64,000 bases of DNA, from positions 64,093,970 to 64,157,969 of the forward strand of contig OZ035960.1 in assembly GCA_964034945.1 (NCBI GenBank). Direction: 5' to 3'. The notes beneath the pieces were generated by a model. It was not told where the DNA came from, did no database searches, and saw only the letters and a program-made list of their open reading frames with translations. A program made the translations under genes and the position numbers. The stretch is from Chrysopilus asiliformis (Eukaryota; Arthropoda; Insecta; Diptera; Rhagionidae). Positions 1-10,646 of the stretch are shown here, piece by piece. How positions within the stretch are numbered: position 1 is the stretch's first letter; the number at the start of each line of letters is the position of its first letter.

Positions 1-616
1 TTAAAAGGCAAAGCTATTTTGTTTGGATTTCTTTCCGCAGAGCTCCAGCGGCTCCAATTTTGATGATCCTTTTTTTAAATGAAAGCTCTATAGATATGTC
101 CGTTTTACTTTTTTTCAATTTTTAATCATAATTTATTAGTTATTTGCCTTTCAAAATTATAAATATGCCGCTAACTAAGTCTTCATTGTTAAAACGACAT
201 TCCGTACTGTCTGATTAGTGCAGTGAGTTAGAAGTTGGGCTACCATGCGCCAGGCCCGGGTTCAATTCTTATCGGTGCAAAGTTTTTTTTTGTTTTCATT
301 TCAAATTTTTTTTTGTTGATTTATTTACTTTTTTTAATATTTTTTTAGGTACCTACTTAATTTATCTTTAAGTTTACATTTTTACTCCTGAATAAGTGTT
401 AGACTACTACAATGCGCCAGATGTGCGGGTTCGATTCCGAGTGGTGACAAAATGTTTTTTTTAATTTTTTTTTGACCTTAAATTACTTATTTTATTTATA
501 TTATACATACTTCTTTAGGCGCGTTGGGCGATTTTTGGATGGGTAAAATCTCATGAGTTCGCGTCACCAACATGCTAATTTAACAGCTTAAGAATGCTGA
601 TTTGCTTTCATTTGAT
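1..616. repeat. Repeat block with tRNA-like B boxes
   Basis: Starts TTAAAAGGCAAAGC (the sequence that follows TCTATATAT at 9000 and 11087, a Helitron-type 5' end). It contains two tRNA-promoter-like B boxes, GGGTTCAATTC (about 258) and GGGTTCGATTCC (about 427), each followed by a T run, and then GGCGCGTTGGGCGATTTTTGG. A near-identical block is at 9000-9650. No gene. Confidence 0.55.
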
Positions 617-617
617 T

Positions 618-1196
618 TTTATACCCGTATGGTGAAACCAAAGGGTATATTAACTTTGCTTTACCGTTTGTAACGCCAAGATCCCGTCATCACACAAAAA
701 AATGAATTACACCAGTGTGTTTAGAATGATAAAAAAAATTGAATTTTGCATGTCCGTCCGTCTGTCTGTCCGTCCGTCCGTCCGTCCGTCCGTCCGTCCG
801 TCCGTCTGTCTGTGGCGCGGATTGCGGGCGCACGGATTGAGCTAGAGACTTGAAATTTTGTGCAGATTCGTTTTTCGTAAAATGTGAGGCTAAGTTCGTT
901 CATGGGCAAAAATGGACCATTAGGGGGGGTACCCCCCATACAAACGAAAACTTTTTTTCTGAATATCTCAAAAACGGTGAATTTTATCAAAAAAGTCCAA
1001 GAACAAAAGTTATTTAGGATATGATTCTACATAAATCTCTCATACATCAAAATCCGATTGGAACAAATTTTAAAAAATCTTATTGAAAAGTTTTACTTCA
1101 AAGAGGAATTTTCATACAATTGTTCGAATTTTGATACGAATATCACCATACGGGTCTCCAATGATTGCCAGATTGGCAATTATAGCTTTTGTTATG
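618..1196 (+). mobile_element. DINE-1-like (Helentron-type) non-autonomous element, copy 1
   Basis: Starts TATACCCGTATGG...AAAGGGTATA (a short stem-loop), then a TCCG/TCTG microsatellite (about 751-812), the block GCGGATTGCGGGCGCACGG, and TACCCCCC. It ends with the hairpin AATTGCCAGATTGGCAATT and TAGCTTTTGTTATG. The plan matches Drosophila DINE-1. The long peptides rich in TDRRTDG that can be read here are translations of the microsatellite, not genes. Confidence 0.75.
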
Positions 1197-1203
1197 TTTT
1201 TAT

Positions 1204-1390
1204 ACAGAAAAAATCGATTTTTTTTTTGAAAATATCATACAGCAAAATAAAATGAGACAGAAAATTTCTGAACATTACGTGACTTTGGTATATAACAAAA
1301 AATGGATTTTTTTTGGAAAATATACAGCAAAATAAAAAATTACACAGAAAATTTCTGAGCAGCACGTGGCATTCTCATACATAAAAAATT
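1204..1390. repeat. Tandem repeat, about 80-90 bp unit
   Basis: Two units of GGAAAATATACAGCAAAATAA...ACAGAAAATTTCTGA separated by short variable sequence. The same repeat is expanded at 9655-9915. Confidence 0.55.
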
Positions 1391-1764
1391 AAATATCTCT
1401 AGCTATTTGTTGTATAAGAAAATCATGTGCTGCTCAGGAATTCAAACCTTAATATGCATATTGACTTTTATTTGAAATTTACTGTTTATTAGCATATATT
1501 TTCGAAATTTCAGGTTGAAAAATATATAGGTATAAATACACGACAATATAATTATTACCTTACGTATATTATTGTTTTCATTTCTGTTGGCAGTCCCCAA
1601 TGACTGCAGTTTTTTATTACTTAATTTATCTTTAAAATTTATATTCTTACTACTGAATAAGTGTAAACTACATCGCGCCAGGTACGGGTTCAATTCTGAG
1701 CGGTGGCAAAATTTTTTTTTTTTTTTTTGTTGAAATTGAGTCTTTATTGGAACAAGTGAAAACC
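1391..1764. repeat. Dispersed repeat with B box, also at 7737-7960 and 10000-10258
   Basis: Shared blocks TAAATACACGACAA, GTTGGCAGTCCCCAATGACT and ACGGGTTCAATTCTGAGCGG (a tRNA-like B box) followed by a T run. No coding potential. Confidence 0.5.
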
Positions 1765-2100
1765 ATCTGCTCTATATATAAAATCGTTTAACCTGACGCC
1801 CAGCCCAAACCCCTGAAGATAGAGACTTGAAACTTTCAGAATATGTCCCACCATCGAGATTTTTGGAAATTTTAGCGCTAAGGGGGTGAACGGGGGGTAA
1901 AGGGGGTTTGGGTATTTTTAAACCGTGATTTTCGCCATGAATCCTGCTCAATAGGAGGCTGAAAAGTATCACTCGGGGGTTTTTGGGGTCGCTGATCTCG
2001 AATCCGGTTTTTTCAGATTTTCAAAATTCAAAACGGAAGGTCCTGTAAGGATAATGCAAATGCAAGAAATAACTTTTAGAAAATTATGTTTAGATGTGTC
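1765..2100 (+). mobile_element. Helitron-type fragment CTCTATATATAAAATCG
   Basis: 5' sequence CTCTATATATAAAATCGTTT, then CGCCCAGCCC and AGAGACTTGAAACTTTCA, and one satellite unit ending TCCTGTAAGGATAATGC. Related copies are at 8617-8999, 10280-10646 and 16608-17029. Confidence 0.55.
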
Positions 2101-2229
2101 CATTTTACTTTTTACCCATCTATATAATAAAAACTGTAAAGGGGACAATTTTTGTAATTTTGGATTTTCTCAAAAATATTGACATACATTGATGTATTTG
2201 GTCGTATAATACTGATGCCAAAAATGACA

Positions 2230-2771
2230 TTTTTATACCCGTATGGTGAAACCAAAGGGTATATTAACTTTGCCTTACCGTTTGTAACGCCACGACCCCG
2301 TCATCACACATAAAAATGTATTACACCAGTGTGTTTAGAAGGACAAAAATATTTAATTTTCCGTCCGTCTGTGGCCGCGGATTGCGGGATGCACTGATTG
2401 AGCTACAGACTTGAAATTTTGCGCAGATTCGTTTTTCGTAAAATGCGAGGCTAAGTTCGTTAATGGGCAAAAATGGACCATTAGGTGGGGGGGGGGGGGG
2501 GGGGTACCCCTCATACGAACGAAACCGATTTTTGCGAATATCTCAAAAACGGTGCATCTTATCACAAAAGTCCAAGAACAAAAGTTTTTTAGGATATGAT
2601 TCTACAAAAAACTCCCATACATCAAAATCCAATTGGAATAAATTTGAAAAAATCTTATTGAAAAGTTTTACTTCAAAGAGGAATTTCCATACAATTGTTC
2701 GAATTTTAATACGAATATCACCATACGGGTCTCCAATGATTGCCAGATTGGCAATTATAGCTTTTGTTATG
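2230..2771 (+). mobile_element. DINE-1-like element, copy 2
   Basis: Same ends and internal blocks as the copy at 618. The microsatellite is almost lost, and a run of about 18 G lies at 2487-2504 where other copies have six or seven. Confidence 0.72.
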
Positions 2772-3048
2772 TTCATAGTCAAAACTTGCCCACGGACTCT
2801 GGGTGAAAAACTACATACATATGTAAATGTTTAATAGAAAAATTACAAATTTAACTTTGATGTCTTGAATGGTAAATGGTAACGTAAAAATAAAATATAA
2901 ATCAAACATTTCTTTTTTTTTGTGATGAGGCTCATAACGGCACTGAAGTTACGTTCTACCAAATAGGAAGACGGAAAAGCAATCAACAGCTTCTGTTATT
3001 TATTTTAACTTCCATATTAATAAAAATGTGTCACAATTTTTTTTATTT

Positions 3049-3177
3049 TATATTAAACCTTGCGCGGACCCCCTGACGTTGTTCAGGGACCCCCAAATCA
3101 ATTTTAATTTTCCACGGACCCCCTGGATGATCCCGGGGACCCCTGGGGGTCCGTAGGGACCACTTTGGGAACCACTG
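3049..3177 (-). mobile_element. hAT terminal fragment
   Basis: Read on the minus strand it starts CAGTGGTTCCCAAAGTGG, a typical hAT terminus, followed by repeated GGGGGTCC-rich sequence. It abuts a DINE-like segment at GTTTAGAATG. The opposite end was not found nearby. Confidence 0.6.
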
Positions 3178-3178
3178 G

Positions 3179-3602
3179 TTTAGAATGATAAACAAAATTG
3201 ATTTTTGCATGTCCGTCTGTGGCGCGGATTGCGGGCGCACGGATTGAGCTAGAGACTTGAAATTTTGAGCAGATCCGTTTTTCGTAAAATGCAAGGTTTA
3301 GTTCGTTAAAGGGCAAAAATGGACCATTAGGGGGGTACCCCCCATACGAACGAAAATGTTTTTTGCGAATATCTCAAAAACTGTTCATATTATCAAATAA
3401 GTGCAAGAACAAAAGTTATTTAGGATATGATTCTAAATAAAACTCCCATACATGAAAATCCTATTGGAACAAATTTTAAAAAATCTTATTGGAAAGTTTG
3501 ACTTCAAACTGGAATTTTGATACAACTGTTCCAATTTTGATAGGAATTTCACTATACGAGTTTCTAATAATTGCCAGACTGGCAATTATAGGTTTTGTTA
3601 TG
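3179..3602 (+). mobile_element. DINE-1-like element, 5'-truncated copy
   Basis: Begins at TTTAGAATGATAAAC next to a hAT end and runs to the terminal hairpin and TTTTGTTATG. It shares private variants (GAGCAGATCC, GCAAGGTTTAG) with the copy at 11330. Confidence 0.65.
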
Positions 3603-3955
3603 CTTAAAATTGATGTTTGTCCGTCTGTCTGTATGTCGGTCGGTATTTCTGTCTGTTTGACTGAATGTTTGTTCCGGCATCACGCAAAAACGGCGCGGCC
3701 GATTTTGATCAAACTTTGCACACAGGGACAGTTATTGACAGAATAAGGGATCTGATTCTTTTTGATGTCAATCCCCGTTTCTTCTGATATCTCTTACTCA
3801 AGGGTGTCGGATCCAGTTTAATAGCAACCCCTTTCCCTCTCTTGAAACCTCTTTATGCGCTTAAGGGTTTCGGATCCGGTTTTTACCATGAGAGAGGTCA
3901 GCCCGCAGGGAAAATTTTTGCTCACTAATATCTACCCCTCCTTTTTATGTATAGC

Positions 3956-4459
3956 TAACGATGGTATCTTTTTTCGGACAAAAAACAGTATATTTCACCT
4001 AAAAATTTAAAAAAGCAGTAAATCGATTTGAAAAAAAAGTATTTTTCGCAGTATAAATTTTATTCAATGAAAATTTGTGTCTTTGCTTTTAATTTCGACA
4101 TTTTTATTCTTTTAAATTAACAATGGAAAGCAAAATCAAAGTAACGCGTTCTGAAGAAGGATGAATAATGACAAGACAGTAATCGATGGGGAAAGGAAGA
4201 AGCGAATCTATATGACATGTTGCCATCAATACTTCGCTGTTCGTCGTTTGAATGTATTTACACTTGCCAAGTGATGCCACTGTTTTGTGTTGCCACTGAC
4301 GTTTTGCATTGCTATTAATAAATTTGAATTTCGAAACGTTAAAGAATTAAAGTTTTCTTAGTATTTAAATACAGTATTTTGGGGAAAAAAGCAATTATGC
4401 AGTATTGGAGTCTGAAAAACAATATAATACTGCGAAAAACACTATAGATACCATCGTTA
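3956..4459. mobile_element. hAT-type MITE with 8-bp target duplication
   Basis: Terminal inverted repeats TAACGATGGTATC / GATACCATCGTTA, flanked on both sides by the 8-bp duplication TGTATAGC (3948-3955 and 4460-4467). The 8-bp target size fits the hAT superfamily. Non-coding and AT-rich. Confidence 0.8.
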
Positions 4460-4925
4460 TGTATAGCCCTCACCTGCTATCTTCTGCAATTCTAAAGGGA
4501 TTTGGTGCTTCAATGTAACATATGACATGAATTAAAAAGAATGACATTTCTCACAATATTGTCTTTCCCCGTGTGGATAACCACCTTTTACCGTTATTGA
4601 ATATATTGTAAGTAAACAGTACGATTTTGTAATACACCGTTGAGTCACAAAGAAAAATGTCTCTACAAAAATTTCCCTTTTTTGGGTTAACTATATGCAT
4701 TTGACTCGAGGCCGAAGGCCGAGTAAAGAGGAAGGCGAGAGCTGAAATATATTTAAATAATTTTACGTAACATCTCCATACATCAAATTCCAACAATTCA
4801 AGCGCGAGGGGCGAGGCCGAACGCCGAGTAGTTGTGGAGGCCGTAGGCCGACGGGGGCAGGGAGGCCGAAGGCCGACCTGCGGAAGGGGGATGAACCGCG
4901 AAGCGGTTCGGGGCGCAGCCCCTAG

Positions 4926-5004
4926 TAAGTAATTAATTAGGGATCAGTACTGACTGGGGGTGACTCACGTAATCACTTATCTTCAGGTAGAACCTTTATC
5001 ATTT
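4926..5004. repeat. Left flank of the DINE insertion; copy of 30,928-31,003
   Basis: TAAGTAATTAATTAGGGATC... runs to TTTATCATTT. The same sequence, uninterrupted by the DINE-like element, is at 30,928-31,010. Confidence 0.7.
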
Positions 5005-5567
5005 TTATACCCGTATGGTGAAACCAAAGGGTATATTAACTTTGCCTTACCGTTTGTAACGCCAAGATCCCGTCATCACACAAAAAAATGAATTACACCA
5101 GTGTGTTTAGAATGATGAAAAAAGTTGAATTTAGCATGTCCGTCCGTCTGTCCGTCTGTCCGTCCGTCTGTCCGTCCGTCCGTCTGTCTGTCTGTGGCGC
5201 GGATTGCGGGCGCACGGATTGAGCTACAGACTTGAAATTTTGCACAGGTCCGTTTTTCGTAAAATGCGAGGCTAAGTTCGTTAATGGGCAAAAATGGACC
5301 ATTAGGGGGGGTACCCCCCATAGGAACGAAAATATTTTTCGCGAATATCTCAAAAACTGTGCATCCTATCAAAAAAATGCAAGAACAAAAGTTATTTAGA
5401 ATATTATTCTACATAAAACTCCCATACATCAAAATCCGATTGGATCAAGTTTTAAAAAAATCTTATTGGAAAATTTGAATTCAAATGAAATTTTGATACG
5501 CCGTTCAATTAAATCACCATACGGGTTTTCAATAATTGCCAGATTGGCAATTATAGCTTTTGCTATG
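5005..5567 (+). mobile_element. DINE-1-like element, full copy with known empty site
   Basis: Full-length copy from TATACCCG to GCTATG. Its flanks, ...AACCTTTATCATTT and TTGGTCTAGCACTAC..., are found directly joined at about 31,000-31,020, which fixes the insertion point inside a T run and so the two element ends. Confidence 0.82.
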
Positions 5568-5943
5568 TTTTGGTCTAGCACTACTCAGTCCATTTCTAAT
5601 CTTTTTACCGGCACCTAGTGCCGTCTATTATTTGCTAATTCAGTTGTTTTTCTGCTTGGGTATCCCTTACTGGGTTCTAGCAACCCTCTGGAGTACTTTT
5701 TGGCGATATGAATATTTTGAAAATTTTTAAGTTTGGGTTTTTGTTATTTTTTTCCTTATAATTCACTTTATTTTGTTCCAATGTTGTGCATGATCTTTAC
5801 GCTCTATTTCGATAGCGAAAAAGCTGCTCCTGAGAACGCGGATCATTTTGGGAAAAACCGCATAAAAATCGGTCCAGTAGTTTTTGAGTCTATTAATCTC
5901 ATACATACATCTATACCAACATCCATAAAAACCAACTTAAAAA
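5568..5943. repeat. Right flank of the DINE insertion; copy of 31,010-31,410
   Basis: TTGGTCTAG through TTTGGCGATATG and TTTACGCTCTATTTCG to GGTCCAGTAGTTTTTGAG. Near-identical to 31,011-31,371. It looks like the interior of a minus-strand Helitron-type repeat. The short reading frame near 5733-5984 is not conserved beyond the repeat and is not called a gene. Confidence 0.6.
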
Positions 5944-6744
5944 AACTTGAAAATCAACGTAATCCTTACAGGACCTTTCGTTAGTGTTATTGAAACTGAA
6001 ACGCCGGATTCGTAATCAGCGACCCTGAAAACCCCTTAATACCAATTTTTTCGGGAAACACGGGAAAAAGGACATTTGCGTTATCCTTACAGGACCTCCC
6101 GTTTCGAATTTTTTCAAAATCTAATACCGGATTCGTGATCAGCGACCCCAAAAACCCCCTTATGCCGATTTTTCCGGAGAAAAAAGGGAAAAAGGATATT
6201 TATCCTTACAGGACCTTCCGTTTCGAATTTTGAAAATCTAATACCGAATTCGTGATCAGCGATCCCAAAAACCCCATAATGCCGATTTTCCCCGGTAAAA
6301 ATGGAAAAAAGGATATTTTCGTTATCCTTTCAGGACCTTCCGTTTCGAATTATAAAATTCCAACAGCAGAGCCGTGATCAGCGACCCCAAAAACCCCATA
6401 ATGCAAATTTTTCCGGGGAGAAATGGGAAAAAGGATATTTTCATTATCCTTACAGGACCTTCCGTTTCGAATTTTGAAAATCTAATACCGGATTCGTGAT
6501 CAGCGACCCCAAAAACCCTATAATGCAAATTTTTTCGGGGAGAAATGGGAAAAAGGATATTTTCATTATCCTTACAGGACCTTCCGTTTCGAATTTTGAA
6601 AATCTACATAGCTAAAAACCTGCTCCTGGCAACGCAGATCATTTTGCAAAAAACCGCGTAAAAATCGGTCCAGTAGTTTTTGAGTTTTGTAATCACAAAC
6701 AGACAGACAGACAAACAGACAAACATCCATTTTTATATATATAG
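5944..6744 (-). mobile_element. Satellite-bearing Helitron, minus strand
   Basis: Right end on the minus strand is TCTATATATATAAAAATGG with a GTCTGTCTG tract and GGACCGATTTTTACGCGG. The body is about five units of a roughly 120-bp repeat. Flanked at the right by another element of the same type, head to tail. Confidence 0.65.
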
Positions 6745-7739
6745 ATTGCCTTCGTTGGCAGCTAAAAGTTTTTTGTATAAATTTTAGAATGCCAAAAAAC
6801 CATAAATAACTTAAAAAGTTTTGGGAAAAAATGTTATCCTTATCTTCCGTTTCGAATTTTGAAATTCCAACTCCAGATTCGTGATCAGCAACCCTGAAAA
6901 CCTCCCAAAGCCTGTTTCTGCGAGAAAAATTGGAAAAAGAACATTTCCGTTTTCCTTACAGGACCTTCCGTTTAGCATTTGAAAAATCGAACACCGAATT
7001 CGCAATCAGCGACCCCAAAAACCCCCTTATGCCGATTTTTCTGAGGAAAAACGGGAAAAAGGATATTTATCCTTACAGGACCTTTCGTTTTGAATTTTGA
7101 AAATCTAATATCGGATTCGTGATCAGCGATCCCAAAAACCCCATAATACCAATTTCTCCGGAGAAAAATGAGAAAAATGATATTTCCGTGACCTTACAGG
7201 ACCTTCTGTTCCGAATTTTGAAATTCCAACACCAGATTCTTAATTAGCGACCCCAAGTAGGTACCCTATGACGCCAATTTTCCGGGGAAAAATGGGAAAA
7301 AGGATATTTGCGTTATCCTTACATGACTTTCAGTTTAGAATTTTCAAATTCCAACAACCAACTCGTGATCAGCGACCACGGAAACACCCTAAAGACAGTT
7401 TTTCGGAGACAAAATTAGAAAAAGGATATTTGCGTTATCCTTTCAGGACCTTCCATTTAGAATTCTGACAATCTAACACCGAATTCGCAATCAGCGACCC
7501 CGGAAACCCCCTTATGCCGATTTTCCCGGGAAAAACGGGAAAAAGGATATTTGAGTTATCCTTACAGGACCTTCCGTTTCGAATTTTGAAAATCTACATA
7601 GCTAAAAACCTGCTCCTGGCAACGCAGATCATTTTGCAAAAAACCGCGTAAAAATCGGTCCAGTAGTTTTTGAGTTTTGTAATCACAAACAGACAGACAG
7701 ACAAACAGACAGACAAACATCCATTTTTATATATATAGA
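6745..7739 (-). mobile_element. Second satellite-bearing Helitron, minus strand
   Basis: Left part TTCGTTGGCAGCTAAAAG resembles the 3' region of the Helitron at 23718 but lacks the final CTAG. Six to seven satellite units follow, then the TATATATAGA (minus TCTATATATA) end next to TAAATACACG. Confidence 0.62.
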
Positions 7740-7975
7740 TAAATACACGACAAAATAATTATTACCGTACATATATTATTGTTTTCACTTCTGTTGGCAG
7801 TCCCCAATGACTGCCTGTTTTTTTATTACTTCATTTATCTTTAAAATTTATATTCTTACTACTGAATAAGTGTAAACTACATCGCGCCAGGTACGGGTTC
7901 AATTCTGAGCGGTGGCAAAATATTTTTATTTTATTTTTTTTTGTTGAAATTGAGTTTTTCAAACGTAAAATTAAA
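7740..7975. repeat. Second copy of the TAAATACACGAC / B-box repeat
   Basis: Starts TAAATACACGAC directly after the Helitron terminus ...TATATAGA, so the T is the right-hand base of an A^T Helitron target. B box near 7898-7908. Confidence 0.5.
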
Positions 7976-8575
7976 CATAACAAAAGCTATAATTGCCTAT
8001 CTGGCAATCATTGGAGACCCGTATGGTGATATTCGTATCAAAATTTGAACAGTTGTACCAAAATTCCACTTTGAAGTTAAACTTTCCAATAAGATTTTTT
8101 AAAATTTATTCCAATTGGATTTTGATGTATGGGAGTTTTATGTAGAATTATATCCTAAATAACTTTTGTTCTTGGACTTTTTTGATAAGATGCACCGTTT
8201 TCGGGATATTCACAAAAAACGATTTCGTTCGTATGGGGGGTACCCCCCCTAATGGTCCATTTTTGCCCATTAACGAACTTAGCCTCGCATTTTACGAAAA
8301 ACGGACCTGTGCCAAATTTCAAGTCTGTAGCTCAATCCGTGCGCCCGCAATCCGCGCCACAGACAGACGGACGGACAGACAGACAGACGGACAGACAGAC
8401 GGACGGACAGACAGACGGACGGACAGACAGACGGACGGACATGCTAAATTCAACTTTTTTTATCATTCTAAACACACTGGTGTAATTCATTTTTTTGTGC
8501 GATGACGGGATCTTGGCGTTACAAACGGTAAGGCAAAGTTAATATACCCTTTGGTTTCACCATACGGGTATAAAA
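7976..8575 (-). mobile_element. DINE-1-like element, minus strand
   Basis: Complete inverted copy: CATAACAAAAGC plus the hairpin at the left, a long GACAGACGGACGG microsatellite at about 8359-8441, and ACCATACGGGTATA at the right. Confidence 0.75.
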
Positions 8576-8616
8576 ATATCTGTTACGCATCGTCTTTTAT
8601 TGGAAAAAGTGAAAAC

Positions 8617-8999
8617 GATCTTCTCTATATATAAAATCGTTTAATCTGGCGCCCAGCCCAAACCCCTGAAGATAGAGACTTGAAACTTTCAGAATATGTC
8701 CCAACCATCGCGTAGGCGCTCACTACGGCGAGATTTTTCGAAATTTTAGCGCTAAGGGGGTGAATGGGGGGTAAAGGGGGTTTGGGTGTTTTTAAACCGT
8801 GATTTTCGTCATGAATCCTGCTCAATAGGAGGCTGAAAAGTATCACTCGGGGGTTTTTGGGGTCACTGATCCCGAATCCGGTGTTAGATTTTCAAAATTC
8901 AAAACGGAAGGTCCTGTAAGGATAATGCAAATATCCTTTTTCCCATTTTTTCCGGGAAAAAATGTCATTATGGGGTTTTCGGGGTCGCTGATCACGAAT
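8617..8999 (+). mobile_element. Helitron-type fragment CTCTATATATAAAATCG, second copy
   Basis: Same as 1765 with an extra GCGTAGGCGCTCACTACGGCG segment near 8710 that is missing from the first copy. Ends in satellite-type sequence. Confidence 0.55.
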
Positions 9000-9652
9000 C
9001 TATATATTTAAAAGGCAAAGCGAGTTTGTTTGGATTTCTTTCCGCAGAGCTCCAGCGGCTTTGATTTTGATGATCCTTTTTTTAAATGAAAGCTCTATAG
9101 CTATTTTTTTTAAATGAAAGCTCTATAGCTGTAGATATGTCCGTTTTACTTTTTTTTCAATTTTTAATAATACTTTATTAGTGATTTGCCTTTCAAAATT
9201 ATCAATATGCCGCTAACTAAGTCTTCAATGCTAACACGACATTCCGTACTGCCTGATCAGCGCAGTGAGTTAGAAGTTGGACTACCATGCGCCAAGCACC
9301 GGGTTCAATTCTTATCGGTGACAAAATTCTTTTTTTTTTTTCTTTTCAAATTTTTTTTTTGATTTTTTTACTTTTTTTAATATTTTATTACTTAATTTAT
9401 CTTTAAGTTTACATTTTTACTCCTGAATAAGTGTTAGACTACAATGCGCCAGATGTGCGGGTTCGATTCCGAGTGGTGACAAAATGTTTTTTTTAAATTT
9501 TTTTTTTACCTTAAATTACTTATTTTATTTATATTATACTTCTTTAGGCGCGTTGGGCGATTTTTGGATGGGTAAAATCTTATGAGTTCGCGTCACCGAC
9601 ATGCTAATTTAACAGCTTAAGAATGCTGATTTGCTTTCATTTGATCTTTTTA
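9000..9652. repeat. Second copy of the B-box repeat block, starts TCTATATATTTAAAAGG
   Basis: Same order of motifs as 1-616. The left end A^TCTATATATTTAAAAGG looks like a Helitron 5' terminus. A short internal duplication of TTTTTTTAAATGAAAGC is present near 9079-9122. Confidence 0.55.
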
Positions 9653-9654
9653 TA

Positions 9655-9990
9655 AAGAAAAAATCTTTTTTTTTGTAAAGTATACAGCAAAATAAAATTA
9701 AACAGAAAATTTCTGAACAGCACGTGAATTTCTTATACAACAAAAAATCGATTTTTTTGGAAAATATACAGCAAAATAAAACGATACAGAAAATTTCTGA
9801 ACACCAGTTGACTTATATAACAAAAAATCGATTTTTTTGGAAAATATACAGCAAAATAAAATTACACAGAAAATTTCTGAACAGCACGTAGCATTCTTAT
9901 ACAGAAAAAATTAAATATCTCTAGCCATTTTTTGTATAAGAAAATCATGTGCTGCTCAGTAATTCAAACTTTAATATGCATATTAACTTT
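9655..9990. repeat. Tandem repeat, three to four units of the 80-90 bp repeat
   Basis: Units share AAAAATCGATTTTTTTGGAA, ATACAGCAAAATAAA and CAGAAAATTTCTGAACA. Confidence 0.6.
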
Positions 9991-10260
9991 TATTTAAAAT
10001 TTACTGTTTATTAGCATATATTTTCGAAATTTCAGGTTCAAAAATATATAGGTATAAATACACGACAAAATTACCATACATATATTATTGTTTTTCTGTT
10101 GGCAGTCCCCAATGACTTCGTGTTTTTTATTACTTCATTTATCTTTAAAATTTATATTCTTACTACTGAATAAGTGTAAACTACATCGCGCCAGGTACGG
10201 GTTCAATTCTGAGCGGTGGCGAAATATTTTTATTTTTTTTGTTGAAATTGAGTCTTTATT
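9991..10260. repeat. Third copy of the TAAATACACGAC / B-box repeat
   Basis: Uninterrupted version GGTATAAATACACGAC at about 10050, like 1522. B box GGGTTCAATTCTGAG near 10200. Confidence 0.5.
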
Positions 10261-10279
10261 GGAAAAAGTGAAAGCCATC

Positions 10280-10646
10280 TGCTCTATATATAAAATCGTT
10301 TAACCTGACGCCCAGCCCATACCCCTGAAGATAGAGACTTGAAACTTTCAGAATATGTCCCAACCAGGGAGATTTTTCGAAATTTTAGCGTTAAGGGGGT
10401 GAACGGGGGGTAAAGGGGGTTTGGGTGTTTTTAAACTGTGATTTTCGCCATGAATCCTGCTCAATAGGAGGCTGAAAAGTATCACTCGGGGGTTTTTGGG
10501 GTCACTGATCCCGAATCCGGTGTTAGATTTTCAAAATTCAAAACGGAAGGTCCTGTAAGGATAATGCAAATGCAAGAAATAACTTTTAGAAAATTATCTT
10601 TAGATTTGTCCATTTTACTTTTCCACCAATTTTTAATAATATTTTA
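10280..10646 (+). mobile_element. Helitron-type fragment CTCTATATATAAAATCG, third copy
   Basis: Same order of blocks. Followed by a Helitron 3' terminus in the opposite orientation at 10647. Confidence 0.55.

Larger units (their letters stand above)
2124..4924 (+). mobile_element. Non-autonomous Helitron copy A with nested elements
   Basis: The 3' end is diagnostic: an inverted repeat GAACCGCGAAGCGGTTC (about 4895-4911), then GGGGCGCAGCCC and CTAG followed by T at 4925. A candidate 5' end TCTATATAATAAAAACTG lies at 2124. Inside are DINE-like segments (2230-2771, 3179-3602), a hAT end (about 3049-3177), a hAT MITE (3956-4459) and a GC-rich GGCCGAAGGCCGA region before the terminus. The 3' flank TAAGTAATTAATTAG has an uninserted paralogue at 30,930. 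The 5' end is less certain, because copies A and B share sequence upstream of it. Confidence 0.65.

Noticed and set aside
721..990. Peptides with TDRRTDGRTDG-type repeats here and at 5076, 8182, 20266, 23177, 60337
   Set aside because: Translations of the TCCG/TCTG microsatellite and conserved blocks of the DINE-like element; they occur in several frames and differ in length with repeat number.
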